DNA of 64,000 nucleotides from Thiohalocapsa sp963704155 (GCA_963704155.1 CAVPHF010000039.1:124001-188000); one strand, 5' to 3'. Shown: positions 33,630-43,661, numbered from the stretch's first letter. The notes: generated by a model from the sequence alone, not told the origin. Program-made: numbers and translations.

Positions 33630-34871
33630 TCACTGGCGCGGCGCGGCGACCATCTCACCCACATGCATCGGCCTGGTTGCCGACATCACAAGCGCGAAGC
33701 TGACGCGCGGGAAGACACGAAACACCATGATCACGCCCGAGCGCATATCCGGTACGACATATTGGTCCAGCGGGCGCACCGCACGCCGGTGCAGCGGCAA
33801 GGGCGCGTCCGGATCGGGCCGGTTACGCTCCCAGCCGTCGAGCTCCCAATCGCCATACCAGAACGAGGTGTCCAACGGCGTCTCGTTTCGCCAGTTCCAT
33901 TCGGCACGACGTGAACGGACCTCGTCGTGGCGCAGATCGCCGCCTTGAAAGACCTCGAACACATGCCCGATCTGGACGCCTTGACGCGAGCCGCGATTCA
34001 GCGCCACGACATCGAATTGACCGATCTGCGAAACGCCGTTCAGAACCGCCATGATCCTGCCTTGCAAGTTGGCGGGCGCGGGCATCGGGACGAAGCTGCG
34101 CAGCGGCTCGTCCTCCCGCGCAGGACGCACCCGGTCGCCGATCTCCACCTCACGTTGCGAGCGCGTCACGACGAGCGTTGCCGGATCGCCGGCACGCTCG
34201 AGCCTTGCGGCAGCAATGTACCTGGCTTCGAAGCCGAGCAGTTCGTTGGTATCCGGATCGCGATACTCCTGACCCGGACGCAACACCTCGAAGCGGTCGC
34301 TCTGCGCTGTCAGGATACTGCGTACGAAAAACATGTCGCCGGCGCCGGCCAATAGACGCCGGTCCGGAAAACTAACGACATAGGGGGCGTCGTCGAGTTC
34401 ACGTGCATCGGCCACCACCGGCCGCGACAAGAAAGGTGCGACAGCATTCACCGGGATGGTCGGAATGGCCCGATCCAGTTCGGTCACGCGCACCCGCGGT
34501 GAAAGCTTGACCGTACGCATACCCTGGCCGCCGCCACGCGACGAGCGAATGCGCGGGCGACCGCCGCGATAGGTGAGTTCGAGCACTTCGCCGGGATAGA
34601 TGCGATTGGGATTGGCTACCCCAGGATTTTCGTCCCAGACCTCATGCCAGCGCCAGGGATCGCGTAGAAAGCGCCCGGCGATATCCCAAAGCGTATCGCC
34701 TGACTGCACCACATAGGTCTGCGGATGATCAGGCGCCAGTTCGACTTCGGCACATACGTAACCTGCTGTAAGCAGCAGTAAGGCCGCCAATAGCCAGCGC
34801 GGCGGCAAGCGAGCGAACCGTTTCGCGCAGGGGAGGGTCATAGAGAGCGACGGAGCGGGATGTATCATCAT
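33630..34871 (-). CDS. LysM-domain exported protein
   Basis: 413 residues. A signal peptide (RWLLAALLLLTAGYVCAE) is followed by one LysM domain (TYVVQSGDTLWDIAGRFLRD through ANPNRIYPGEVLEL), which binds peptidoglycan N-acetylglucosamine. The rest is a long beta-rich region (RVRVTELDRAIPTIPVNAVA, VFEVFQGGDLRHDE) found in proteins encoded beside dprA in gammaproteobacteria. The role is unknown. The start at 34871 has a strong AGAGGAG upstream, followed by ATGATG; a frame open to 35069 has no such signal. Divergent from def. Confidence 0.9.
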   Translation of the reverse strand: MMIHPAPSLSMTLPCAKRFARLPPRWLLAALLLLTAGYVCAEVELAPDHPQTYVVQSGDTLWDIAGRFLRDPWRWHEVWDENPGVANPNRIYPGEVLELTYRGGRPRIRSSRGGGQGMRTVKLSPRVRVTELDRAIPTIPVNAVAPFLSRPVVADARELDDAPYVVSFPDRRLLAGAGDMFFVRSILTAQSDRFEVLRPGQEYRDPDTNELLGFEARYIAAARLERAGDPATLVVTRSQREVEIGDRVRPAREDEPLRSFVPMPAPANLQGRIMAVLNGVSQIGQFDVVALNRGSRQGVQIGHVFEVFQGGDLRHDEVRSRRAEWNWRNETPLDTSFWYGDWELDGWERNRPDPDAPLPLHRRAVRPLDQYVVPDMRSGVIMVFRVFPRVSFALVMSATRPMHVGEMVAAPRQ

Positions 34872-35150
34872 GGCGACTCCTCTGTCTGGCCTCGGATGTC
34901 TAGCCTCGGTTTTCGGCCTCGGCAGGACATCGCCCCAAGGCATCTGGATACGGCTGACACGGCGCCCTTCGGTCGACAGCCGATGGAACGGCTCGTGCGA
35001 GGCTTGGAAATCAGCGCACAAGCAACTGGCCCGAAAGTCTTTTCCGATGCGCGCCGAGGTCCGGAGCACCCCTGTACGATAGTGTATGATGTAGATCTTA
35101 GCGCAACATGCAGGCTCGGCACTACACGCTTAAGAGGTTATTGCAAGGTT

Positions 35151-35684
35151 ATGGCAAAACTGGAAATACTCACTTTTCCTGACCCGCGGCTTCGGCGCCA
35201 GGCCGAGGCTGTGCAACAGGTAGACGACAGTATTCGTCGCTTAGTCGACGATATGTTCGAGACCATGTACGAGGCCCCCGGCATCGGTCTTGCAGCAATC
35301 CAGGTCAATGTAGCCAAGCGCGTCGTCGTCATCGACACGTCGGAGACCAAAGACCAACCGTTGTGCCTTATCAACCCGGAGATCCTGTCGAAGACCGGAG
35401 AGGAGCAGATGGATGAAGGCTGCCTATCCGTGCCTGGCTTCTTCGAAAGCGTGAGCCGAGCGGAGTGTATCAGGGCCCGCGCACTCGACCGCGACGGGCA
35501 AGCGTTCGAGTTCGACGCCGACGGCCTGCTCGCGGTCTGCGTTCAGCACGAGATCGACCACCTGGACGGGCGGTTGTTCGTCGACCACATCTCGGCATTG
35601 AAGCGCCAACGCATCCGCAAGAAGCTGGAAAAGGAAAGACGCCAAACGACCGCGGAGCCGGCGGCGCGTCGACGCGCGATCTAG
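35151..35684 (+). CDS. def: Peptide deformylase
   Basis: 177 residues. Removes the formyl group from N-terminal Met using Fe(II). Three motifs are present: GIGLAAIQ, EGCLSVPG (Cys ligand) and QHEIDHLDG (two His ligands and Glu). The ATG at 35151 starts MAKLEILTFPDPRLRRQAEA as usual; an in-frame open stretch to 34860 is not part of the family. The C-terminal KRQRIRKKLEKERRQTTAEP tail is the usual basic end. First gene of def-fmt-rsmB. Confidence 0.95.
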   Translation: MAKLEILTFPDPRLRRQAEAVQQVDDSIRRLVDDMFETMYEAPGIGLAAIQVNVAKRVVVIDTSETKDQPLCLINPEILSKTGEEQMDEGCLSVPGFFESVSRAECIRARALDRDGQAFEFDADGLLAVCVQHEIDHLDGRLFVDHISALKRQRIRKKLEKERRQTTAEPAARRRAI

Positions 35685-35718
35685 TCGGACGCCCTGGCCA
35701 GATGGAAAGCCAAATCCG

Positions 35719-36711
35719 ATGACCGCGAACAGGGAGCCTGATCGCCTGCCCACGGAGCGAGCGCGTATCATCTTCGCCGGCACCCCGGATTTTGCGGTGC
35801 CTGCGCTGAGGTCCCTGCTTGCGCAGGACTGCAACGTCGTGGCCGTCTACACCCAGCCGGATCGTCCTGCCGGACGCGGGCGCAAGCTGTCCCCATCACC
35901 AGTCAAACAGACCGCAATCGCCGCGGACATCCCGATTCGACAGCCGGCAACGTTGAGAGACGGCGAGGCGCTGACAGAACTGCGCTCCCTACAACCGGAC
36001 CTCATGGTCGTCGCCGCCTATGGCCTGCTGCTGCCCCAGGCCGCGCTCGAGGCGCCTCGGCTTGGTTGCGTGAACATCCACGCATCGATCCTGCCGCGCT
36101 GGCGTGGCGCCGCGCCGATCCAGCGCGCCATCCTGGCCGGCGACCAACAAACCGGCATTAGCATCATGCGCATGGAGGCGGGGCTGGACACCGGCCCCGT
36201 GTATCTCGAATGCCGGCTCGACATCGCCGCCGACGAGACCGCGGGCGGTCTGCATGAGCGGCTCGCCGTGCTCGGCGCGGAGGCGTTGCTGGCGGCACTG
36301 CCGAGCATCCTCGCCGGTCGAGTCGAGCCGCGGCCGCAGGACGACGCACTGGCCTGCTACGCGCACAAGCTCAGCAAGGACGAGGCGCGTATCGACTGGG
36401 CGCGGCCGGCGGTTGAGATCGCGCGACAGGTGCGCGCGTTCGATCCCTGGCCGGTCGCCCAGACTCGCCTCGGCAGCGACACCTTGCGTATCTGGCAGGC
36501 CGAGGCAATGGAACGCCCGGCGAGCGACGCCTCGAATGCGGATAAAACCGCGCGGCCGGGGAGCGTTTTGGCTACCGGCAAGCAGGGCATCGACGTCGCG
36601 ACCGGCAACGGGGTACTGCGTATCACACGGCTGCAAGCCCCTGGCAAGCGACCGATGCCGGTAGTGGATTTCATTAATGCCCGCAGCTTGGCCGGTGCGC
36701 TGCTTGGCTGA
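35719..36711 (+). CDS. fmt: Methionyl-tRNA formyltransferase
   Basis: 330 residues. Transfers formyl from 10-formyl-THF to initiator Met-tRNA. Key motifs: IIFAGTPDFAVPALRSLLAQ at the N terminus, NIHASILPRWRGAAPIQRAI with the catalytic Asn/His, and GISIMRMEAGLDTGPVYLE. The C-terminal OB-fold domain (from about 210) is intact. Coupled to def 34 bases upstream and overlapping rsmB by 17 to 35 bases, depending on the rsmB start. Confidence 0.95.
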   Translation: MTANREPDRLPTERARIIFAGTPDFAVPALRSLLAQDCNVVAVYTQPDRPAGRGRKLSPSPVKQTAIAADIPIRQPATLRDGEALTELRSLQPDLMVVAAYGLLLPQAALEAPRLGCVNIHASILPRWRGAAPIQRAILAGDQQTGISIMRMEAGLDTGPVYLECRLDIAADETAGGLHERLAVLGAEALLAALPSILAGRVEPRPQDDALACYAHKLSKDEARIDWARPAVEIARQVRAFDPWPVAQTRLGSDTLRIWQAEAMERPASDASNADKTARPGSVLATGKQGIDVATGNGVLRITRLQAPGKRPMPVVDFINARSLAGALLG

Positions 36712-38077
36712 ACGTCCCGGCAGGCAGCGACCCGAGCCCGCCGGCCGCGGTGCCGCGGTGCGGGCCGCGGCCGCCCGCCTCGTGCACGCGGTGCGCGTGG
36801 AAGGCTGCTCGTTGACCAACCCCCTGCAGAGCGCCATTACCGAGTTCGGCGAACGCGACGCGACACTGCTGCAAGCCATCTGCTTCGGCACGCTGCGTGA
36901 ATTGCCGCGCCTCGAGGCACTTATCGCGTTGTTGCTCACACGCCCAATGCGGCGGGCCGACCGCATACTGGAAGCCCTGATCGCGGTCGGCCTCTACCAG
37001 CTGTCGGCAATGCGCATACCGTCACATGCGGCGGTGTCTGCGACGGTCGCAGCCGCGGCCGTGCTCGGCCGCGCGCGCGCGGGCGGGCTGGTCAACGCGA
37101 CGCTGCGACGGTTCCAACGTGAACGACAGGCGCTGCTCGAGCAGATCAGCGGCGATCAGGCCGCGACCTGGCTGTTTCCCGATTGGCTGCTCGGGAGGCT
37201 GCGCAGCGCTTGGCCAGCGCACTGGCAGGCCATCGTCGAGGCCAGCAACGCACGCGCCCCGATGACTCTCCGCGTCAACCTGCTGCGCGGCGACAGAGAA
37301 GCCTACAGGATACTGCTGGAACGCGAGGGGCTCGCCGCGCGCACGCTGCCCGAACTCGATGCCGCGTTGACGCTCGATCATCCCGTGGCGACGCGCGGAT
37401 TGCCAGGCTTCGGCGAGGGCCTGGTCTCAGTTCAGGATGCATCGGCCCAGCTTGCGGCCGCGCTGCTTGATGCGCAGCCTGGAGAGCGCGTACTCGACGC
37501 CTGTGCGGCACCCGGGGGCAAGAGCGCCCATGTCCTTGAACACAGCCGCGCCCTGGCGCGCCTGACCGCGGTTGATGCCGACGCCGAGCGCATGCAGACA
37601 CTCCAGCAGACGCTGAATCGGCTCGGCCTATCGGCGGAACTGCTGGTCGCTGATGCGAGCGCAGCACAGTCAAACTGGCCGGGTGCGCCCTATCATCGCA
37701 TCCTGCTGGACGCACCCTGCTCGGCCACCGGCGTCATTCGTCGCCACCCTGACATCAAATGGCTGCGCCGAGACGAAGACATTGCCGCGTTAGTGGTCGC
37801 TCAGCGCGCGATGCTCGATGCCCTGTGGCCGTTGCTGCTGCCCGGCGGCCGGCTGCTCTATGCCACCTGCTCTGTACTGCCCGACGAAAACGAGACCCAG
37901 GTGCGCGCCTTCCTTACCCGCCACGCCGATGCGCGCGCGCGGCCAATCAACGCCACCGAGAACATCGCCGACACGGCGCACTGCGACTTGGGCCGCCAGT
38001 TGCTGCCAAAGCCCGATGGCGGCGACGGCTTCTACTACGCCATCATCGAAAAGGCAGCCTTGGAGGAGGCAGCATGA
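36677..38077 (+). CDS. rsmB: 16S rRNA (cytosine-967-C5)-methyltransferase RsmB
   Basis: 466 residues. N-terminal NusB-like RNA-binding domain (about 20-150, FGERDATLLQAICFGTLREL) and C-terminal Rossmann methyltransferase: SAM motif VLDACAAPGGKSAHVLEH, LLDAPCSATGVIRRHPDI with the first catalytic Cys, and LLYATCSVLPDENE with the second. It methylates C967 of 16S rRNA. The start overlaps the end of fmt: ATG at 36677 or GTG at 36695; neither has a strong ribosome binding site. Its stop overlaps the next ATG as ATGA. Confidence 0.93.
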   Translation: MPAAWPVRCLAERPGRQRPEPAGRGAAVRAAAARLVHAVRVEGCSLTNPLQSAITEFGERDATLLQAICFGTLRELPRLEALIALLLTRPMRRADRILEALIAVGLYQLSAMRIPSHAAVSATVAAAAVLGRARAGGLVNATLRRFQRERQALLEQISGDQAATWLFPDWLLGRLRSAWPAHWQAIVEASNARAPMTLRVNLLRGDREAYRILLEREGLAARTLPELDAALTLDHPVATRGLPGFGEGLVSVQDASAQLAAALLDAQPGERVLDACAAPGGKSAHVLEHSRALARLTAVDADAERMQTLQQTLNRLGLSAELLVADASAAQSNWPGAPYHRILLDAPCSATGVIRRHPDIKWLRRDEDIAALVVAQRAMLDALWPLLLPGGRLLYATCSVLPDENETQVRAFLTRHADARARPINATENIADTAHCDLGRQLLPKPDGGDGFYYAIIEKAALEEAA

Positions 38078-38634
38078 GCGGGCGGCGCACGCGTCTGGCA
38101 CTCTTGCTGACCTTGATCACGACCCTGCTGCCATTGCGGGCGGTGGCGGAGTTCGAGGTAGCCGAGGTCGAGACGCGGCTGGTCAACGGCACCTATGTGC
38201 TGGACGCACAGATCGACTACGATTTCAGCGAGCGTGCGCTGGAGGCACTGGACAACGGCGTACCGCTGACCGTCGAGGTACACATCCAGGTTCGGCCCGA
38301 GGACGACTGGATTTGGGACAACAGCCTGATCGATCAACGACTGCGCTATCGCATCCGGTACAAGCCATTGTCGGACCGCTATCTGGTCTCGCAACTGCCG
38401 GGCGAGAGTGGCCGCACCTATGTCACGCGTGACGCGGCAGTGAGTGCGCTCGGCGAGATCAAGAATCTGCAACTGCTCGATCAGACCCGGCTAAACCCCG
38501 ACGAATCCTATGAGGTTCAAATGCGCGCCTCGTTGGACATCGAGGAGCTGCCGCTGCCGCTGCGGCCGATGGCCTATCTCTACCCATCCTGGAAGCAATC
38601 CAGTGCCTGGACCAAGTGGCCGCTGAAACCCTGA
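38074..38634 (+). CDS. DUF4390-family protein
   Basis: 186 residues. Signal peptide LALLLTLITTLLPLRAVA, then DUF4390: FEVAEVETRLVNGTYVLDAQ, FSERALEALDNGVPLTVEVH, and RYRIRYKPLSDRYLVSQLPG. It is a periplasmic or outer-membrane-associated beta-rich protein that precedes ntrY in many beta/gammaproteobacteria, possibly part of the sensor input, but its role is not established. The ATGA overlap with rsmB fixes the start and it overlaps the kinase gene by 19 bases. Confidence 0.85.
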   Translation: MSGRRTRLALLLTLITTLLPLRAVAEFEVAEVETRLVNGTYVLDAQIDYDFSERALEALDNGVPLTVEVHIQVRPEDDWIWDNSLIDQRLRYRIRYKPLSDRYLVSQLPGESGRTYVTRDAAVSALGEIKNLQLLDQTRLNPDESYEVQMRASLDIEELPLPLRPMAYLYPSWKQSSAWTKWPLKP

Positions 38635-40829
38635 GCCTATTGCGCCGTCGACTCAAACACCCGGGCGCCATCGGCGTCGGCGTGCTGCTGATCGCGCTGA
38701 TGGTGGCGCTGCACCTGATGAGCGCCGCGGTGCAGAACTCCGAGGCGCTGAGCCGTGTCTTCGTGCCACTGCTGTCGGTCGTCTTGGTGGGCCTGTTCGC
38801 GCTCGTGGTCATTGTTGGGTTCAATGTCGTCCGCCTGGTGCTGAGTTACCGCCGGCAGGCGGCCGGTTCGAGGCTTACGGCACGCATCGTCCTATTGTTC
38901 GCTCTGATCGCTCTGTTGCCGCTCGGCGTCGTCTACTATTACTCCTTGGGCTTTTTGTTGCGCGGTATCGACAGCTGGTTCGACGTCGAGGTCGACACCG
39001 CCATGGAAGATGCACTGACGCTCAATCAGGCATCGCTGGACCTGAACCAACGCGTGCTGATGAAGTACAGCTCGCAGCTGTTAGACGGCGTCGAAGACCG
39101 CTCCGCCACCGCGCTGGCATTGACATTGGACGAGCTGCGCCGCCAGGCCGGCGCACTGGAGCTGACCGTCTACGAGCCGAACGGGCAGGTCCTTGGCACC
39201 GCCATCGACGATCCGACGCAGCTGGTGCCGGACCACCCTGAGCGAGAGGTCATTCAGGGGGTGCGCATGGGTGTCGACTACGTCGGCCTGGAGACCAACG
39301 CGGACGGCGAATTGATCGTGCGCGTGTTGGTCAAGGATTCGAGCGCGCGCCCAATCCTGCTGCAGGCCATCTTCCCGACCTCGGCACGCATCAGCGAGCT
39401 GGCGACCCGGCTCGAGGACGCCTACAACCGTTACAAGGAGTTGTCCTATTTGCGCCGTTCGCTCAAGTTCAGTTTTTCGCTGACGCTTTCGCTGGTGCTG
39501 GTGTTCGGCCTGATGGCGGCGCTGCTGGCTGCCTTCGCCACCGCTCAGCGGCTGGCCGCGCCGGTGGCAAACATCGCCCGCGGTACGCGCGCGGTAGCCG
39601 AAGGCAACTACGAAGAACAGCTGCCGTTGCCGGCACACGACGACGAGCTGGCGTTTCTGGTCGCATCCTTCAACGCCATGACCAGGCGCATTGCCCAGGC
39701 ACGCGACCAGGCCGCGCGCAGTCAACAGGCGGTCGAGGAACAGCGCGCCTACCTCGAGACCGTACTCGGACGGCTGTCGAGCGGCGTGGTCGCCTTCGAT
39801 CAGGCGTTGAACCTGGGGACCATGAATCCAGCCGCGCAGCAGATCCTGCGCCTGGGCGAGCGCCCGGACGAGGGTATCTCCATGGACGTACTGGAGACCG
39901 CCCATCCTAGGCTGACGCTTTGGGGCGAGACGGTGCGCAGGCACACCAGCGCCGGACAGGACTGGCGCGAGGAGGTCACGCTGTTCGGCAGCGAGGGCCG
40001 GCAGGTGCTGATGTGCCGCGGCAGCCCGCTGCCGAGCGCGAGCGGCGAGGGAGCGGGCCACGTCGTTGTGTTCGATGACATCACGACACTGATCCGTGCC
40101 CAGCGCGATGCGGCCTGGGGCGAGGTTGCGCGGCGCCTGGCGCATGAGATCAAGAATCCGCTGACACCGATCCAGCTCTCCGCCGAACGGCTGCGCCACA
40201 AGTTGCTAACGAAGCTGCCGGAGGCGGATGCACGGGTGGTGGAGCGCTCAACCAACACGATCGTGCAGCAGGTCGAGGCGATGAAGTCGATGGTCAACGA
40301 CTTCGCCAACTATGCACGCACGCCGCAGATGCAGGAGCAGCCGTTCCTATTCGATCAATTGATCTCGGACGTGCTCGAACTCTACCGTGCCGGCACCAAG
40401 GGCCTTTCAATCAGGCTCGGCGCCCAGGACGCAGTAGTCAAGGGCGACGCCAAGCGCCTGCGGCAGGTCATGCACAACCTGCTCAAAAATGCATCGGAGG
40501 CCCTGGAGGGTCGCGAGGACGCCAGCATCGAGGTTCGCACGCGACTTCTGCCGAGCAGCGAATCTCCCGCCATCGAACTGACGATCCAGGACAATGGCGG
40601 CGGCATCGACGCCGACCTCCTCGAACGCCTGTTCGAGCCCTATGTCACCTCCAAGGCGAGAGGCACCGGGCTTGGTCTTGCTATCGTCAAGAAGATTATT
40701 GAAGAGCACGGCGGTATCATCGGGGTAGAGAACGCGGAACACGGCGCCCGTTTCACGGCGAGACTGCCGGTGTGGCGAGATGATCCTACCGCGTCAGCGA
40801 TGCCGACCCGGCAAGCAGGAGAAACATGA
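38616..40829 (+). CDS. ntrY: NtrY-like membrane sensor histidine kinase
   Basis: 737 residues. Four membrane helices (about 18-40, 48-72, 85-110 and 290-312) with a periplasmic loop between the last two, then HAMP (RLAAPVANIARGTRAVAEGN), PAS (about 380-490) and HisKA with the phosphorylated His in RRLAHEIKNPLTPIQLSAER near residue 509, and HATPase with IQDNGGGIDADL and GTGLGLAIVKK. NtrYX pairs respond to nitrogen or redox state. The GTG start at 38616 lies inside the DUF4390 gene; overlap argues for coupling. Confidence 0.88.
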   Translation: MAAETLSLLRRRLKHPGAIGVGVLLIALMVALHLMSAAVQNSEALSRVFVPLLSVVLVGLFALVVIVGFNVVRLVLSYRRQAAGSRLTARIVLLFALIALLPLGVVYYYSLGFLLRGIDSWFDVEVDTAMEDALTLNQASLDLNQRVLMKYSSQLLDGVEDRSATALALTLDELRRQAGALELTVYEPNGQVLGTAIDDPTQLVPDHPEREVIQGVRMGVDYVGLETNADGELIVRVLVKDSSARPILLQAIFPTSARISELATRLEDAYNRYKELSYLRRSLKFSFSLTLSLVLVFGLMAALLAAFATAQRLAAPVANIARGTRAVAEGNYEEQLPLPAHDDELAFLVASFNAMTRRIAQARDQAARSQQAVEEQRAYLETVLGRLSSGVVAFDQALNLGTMNPAAQQILRLGERPDEGISMDVLETAHPRLTLWGETVRRHTSAGQDWREEVTLFGSEGRQVLMCRGSPLPSASGEGAGHVVVFDDITTLIRAQRDAAWGEVARRLAHEIKNPLTPIQLSAERLRHKLLTKLPEADARVVERSTNTIVQQVEAMKSMVNDFANYARTPQMQEQPFLFDQLISDVLELYRAGTKGLSIRLGAQDAVVKGDAKRLRQVMHNLLKNASEALEGREDASIEVRTRLLPSSESPAIELTIQDNGGGIDADLLERLFEPYVTSKARGTGLGLAIVKKIIEEHGGIIGVENAEHGARFTARLPVWRDDPTASAMPTRQAGET

Positions 40830-42193
40830 GCGCGACCCATATCCTCGTCGTGGACGACGAGCCAGACATCCGCGAAACGGTGCAGGACATCCTCGAAGAC
40901 GAGGGCTACTCGGTCACCAACGCCGAAAACGGCGCGGCGGCACGGCACGCGCTGCGCGAGCGCCGGCCCGACCTGATGCTGCTGGACATCTGGATGCCCG
41001 ACCTCGATGGCATCAGCCTGCTGAAGGAATGGGCCGAGGACGAAGGCCTGCCGTGCCCGGTCATCATGATGTCCGGGCACGGCACCGTCGAGACGGCGGT
41101 CGAGGCGACCCGGCTCGGCGCTTACGACTTCCTCGAGAAACCGCTGTCGATGGCCAAGCTGCTGCTCACGGTCGAGCGTGCGCTAGAGGCCGACAAGCTG
41201 GTACGCGAAAATGTTGGCCTGCGGCGGCGCGCACCGCTCGTGCATGAACCTGCCGGCCGTTCCGCCGCGATGCAGCGGCTGCGCGAGCAGGTCAAGCGCA
41301 TCGCCCAGCATGACACCTGGGTACTGATCACCGGCGAGCCCGGTGCAGGCCGCGAAACCTTTGCCCGGTTTTTGCATTCGCAGAGCGCCCGCAAAGAGCG
41401 TCCGTTCGTTGACCTGGGCGTCTCGGCCATCGCGCGTGGCAATGCCGCGCGTGAACTGTTCGGCAGCGAGGAAGGCGGCCATGTCCACTACGGCAGCCTC
41501 GAGCAGGCCGCCGGCGGCACGCTGCTGCTCGACGAAGTCGCCGACATGGACCTGGAGGCACAGGGGCAGTTGCTCGGCGCGCTCGATACCGGCTCCTTCC
41601 TGCGCGTCGCCGGCAGCGATCCGGTCGCGATCGACGTGCGGATCATTGCGGCCACCCAGCGGGACCTGAAGGAGGAGGTACGCGACGGCGGCTTCCGCGA
41701 GGACCTGTTCTACCACCTCAACGTGGTACCACTGCACATTCCGCCGCTGCGCGAGCACGCCGAGGATATCTCGGACCTGCTCAACTACTATGTCGACTAT
41801 TTCGCCACACACGAGAAACTGCCATATCGGCGCTTCAGCGTCGGGGCCCAGAATTTCCTGCGCAATTACACTTGGCCGGGCAACGTGCGCGAGTTGAAGA
41901 ACCTGGTACAGCGAGTGCTGATACTGGGTGCCGGCGACGAGATAACACAGACCGAGGTGGAGAGCGCGCTCGGTTCGACGCCACCGGTGCCAACGCAACC
42001 GCTTGAAGGATTGGTTTCCTTCGACCAGCCCCTAAGGCAGGCGCGCGAACAATTCGAGAAGGCCTATCTCGAGTATCAGCTCGACAAGCACACCGGCAAT
42101 GTCAGCAAGATGGCCAAGGAAGCCGGCATGGAGCGAACGCATCTCTACCGGAAGCTGCGCTCCCTCGGCATCGAGATCAAAGAGCGTCGATGA
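40826..42193 (+). CDS. ntrX: NtrX-like response regulator with degenerate AAA+ domain
   Basis: 455 residues. Receiver domain with D54 in LLDIWMPD, AAA+ domain (about 145-370), and Fis-type HTH at the C terminus (GNVSKMAKEAGMERTHLYRK). The Walker A reads GEPGAGRE at 170-177: the Lys that binds ATP phosphates is Arg. The GAFTGA loop used to contact sigma-54 is replaced by a segment reading EEGGHVHYG. Walker B (LLLDEVADM) and the RxxxR region (NYTWPGNVRELKN) are kept. Direct activation of sigma-54 promoters is therefore unlikely. ATGA overlap with ntrY. Confidence 0.88.
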   Translation: MSATHILVVDDEPDIRETVQDILEDEGYSVTNAENGAAARHALRERRPDLMLLDIWMPDLDGISLLKEWAEDEGLPCPVIMMSGHGTVETAVEATRLGAYDFLEKPLSMAKLLLTVERALEADKLVRENVGLRRRAPLVHEPAGRSAAMQRLREQVKRIAQHDTWVLITGEPGAGRETFARFLHSQSARKERPFVDLGVSAIARGNAARELFGSEEGGHVHYGSLEQAAGGTLLLDEVADMDLEAQGQLLGALDTGSFLRVAGSDPVAIDVRIIAATQRDLKEEVRDGGFREDLFYHLNVVPLHIPPLREHAEDISDLLNYYVDYFATHEKLPYRRFSVGAQNFLRNYTWPGNVRELKNLVQRVLILGAGDEITQTEVESALGSTPPVPTQPLEGLVSFDQPLRQAREQFEKAYLEYQLDKHTGNVSKMAKEAGMERTHLYRKLRSLGIEIKERR

Positions 42194-42284
42194 GTATCGA
42201 GCATCGAATGTCGCGTATCGAGGTGTCGATGGTTGACACCGTCTTCCTTGGCCTTCGGCTCTCGCTCCTCGACCCTGTCTTCAA

Positions 42285-43661
42285 GTGAAGATCCTGATCC
42301 TCGGCGCCGGCCAGGTCGGCAGCTCGGTTGCCGCAAACCTGGTCAGTGAGGCCAACGACATCACCGTGGTCGACACCGATGCGGCGCGCCTGCGGGAGCT
42401 GGCCGACCGCTTCGATCTGCGCACGCTGCAAGGTCATGGGGCGCATCCTGATGTGCTGGTTCGCGCCGGCGCCGAGGACGCCGACATGATCATCGCCGTC
42501 ACCAACAGCGACGAGACCAATATGGTCGCCTGCCAAGTCGCCTATACACTGTTTCGTACGCCCACCAAGATCGCCCGCGTGCGTGCGCCGAGCTTTCTCG
42601 AACAAGACAAGCTGTTCGGTGCCGAGGCACTACCCATCGACGTGCGGATCAGCCCGGAACAGCTGGTCACCGACTACATCCTGCGGCTGATCGAGAACCC
42701 CGGCACGCTGCAGGTCACCGACTTTGCCGGCGGGCGGGTGCGGCTGGTGGCAGTGCACGCCTACTACGGCGGCCCATTGGTCGGGCAGGAGCTGCGCACA
42801 CTCTACGAGCATATGCCGCACGTCGACACGCGGGTGGCGGCGATCTACCGCCACGATCGCGCCATCAAGCCAGGCGGCGACACCGTTATCGAGGCCGATG
42901 ACGAGGTGTTTTTCATTGCCGCCCCGAAGCACATACGCTCGGTGATGAGTGAACTCAGACGCCTGGAGAAGCCCTACAAGCGGCTCGTGTTCGCAGGCGG
43001 CGGCAATATCGGCACACGCCTGGCAAAGGCCACTGAGCGCAACTATCGGGTCAAGGTCATCGAGCGCGACCTGGATCGCTGCAAGTTCATCGCCGAGACG
43101 CTCGAACGCACCATCGTGCTGCACGGCGACGCCGCCGACGAAGAGCTGCTGTTGGAGGAAAACATCGAGGATACAGATGTCTTCTGCTCTGTCACCAATG
43201 ACGACGAGGCCAACATCCTCTCGGCGATGCTGGCAAAACGCCTCGGCGCACGCAAGGTCATGGCCCTGATCAACCGCACTGCCTATGTCGACCTGGTGGT
43301 GCAGAGCGGCCCGATCGACATTGCCATCTCGCCGCAGCAGGCCACCATCGGCAGCCTGCTGAAGCATGTGCGCCGCGGCGATGTCGTGGTCGTGCACTCG
43401 CTGCGCCGCGGCGCCGCCGAGGCCATTGAGGCCATCGCGCACGGCGATCACAGCTCATCCAAGGTGGTGGGGCGGGCGATCGAGGCAATCCATCTTCCAA
43501 AGGGCGCCAGCATCGGGGCCATCGTACGCGGTGACGAGGTCATCATGGCGCATCACGATACGATCATCGAATCCGAGGATCACGTGATCCTGTTCCTGCA
43601 AGACAAACTCAAGATCCCGGACGTCGAGAAGTTGTTCCAGGTCGGCATCACCTTCTTCTGA
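42285..43661 (+). CDS. trkA: Trk potassium uptake regulator TrkA
   Basis: 458 residues. Two tandem RCK units, each with a Rossmann NAD-binding motif (ILGAGQVGSSVAANL at 4-18; VFAGGGNIGTRLAKA near 233) and a TrkA-C domain. TrkA is the peripheral NAD/ADP/ATP-binding gate of the TrkH K+ channel. GTG start at 42285; the first segment of the frame matches the family exactly (MKILILGAGQVGSS). Adjacent trkH follows 55 bases later. Confidence 0.95.
   Translation: MKILILGAGQVGSSVAANLVSEANDITVVDTDAARLRELADRFDLRTLQGHGAHPDVLVRAGAEDADMIIAVTNSDETNMVACQVAYTLFRTPTKIARVRAPSFLEQDKLFGAEALPIDVRISPEQLVTDYILRLIENPGTLQVTDFAGGRVRLVAVHAYYGGPLVGQELRTLYEHMPHVDTRVAAIYRHDRAIKPGGDTVIEADDEVFFIAAPKHIRSVMSELRRLEKPYKRLVFAGGGNIGTRLAKATERNYRVKVIERDLDRCKFIAETLERTIVLHGDAADEELLLEENIEDTDVFCSVTNDDEANILSAMLAKRLGARKVMALINRTAYVDLVVQSGPIDIAISPQQATIGSLLKHVRRGDVVVVHSLRRGAAEAIEAIAHGDHSSSKVVGRAIEAIHLPKGASIGAIVRGDEVIMAHHDTIIESEDHVILFLQDKLKIPDVEKLFQVGITFF

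Noticed and set aside
39081..40199. 372-residue open frame on the minus strand
   Set aside because: Antisense to ntrY, with low-complexity Gln/Arg/His composition and no ribosome binding site.
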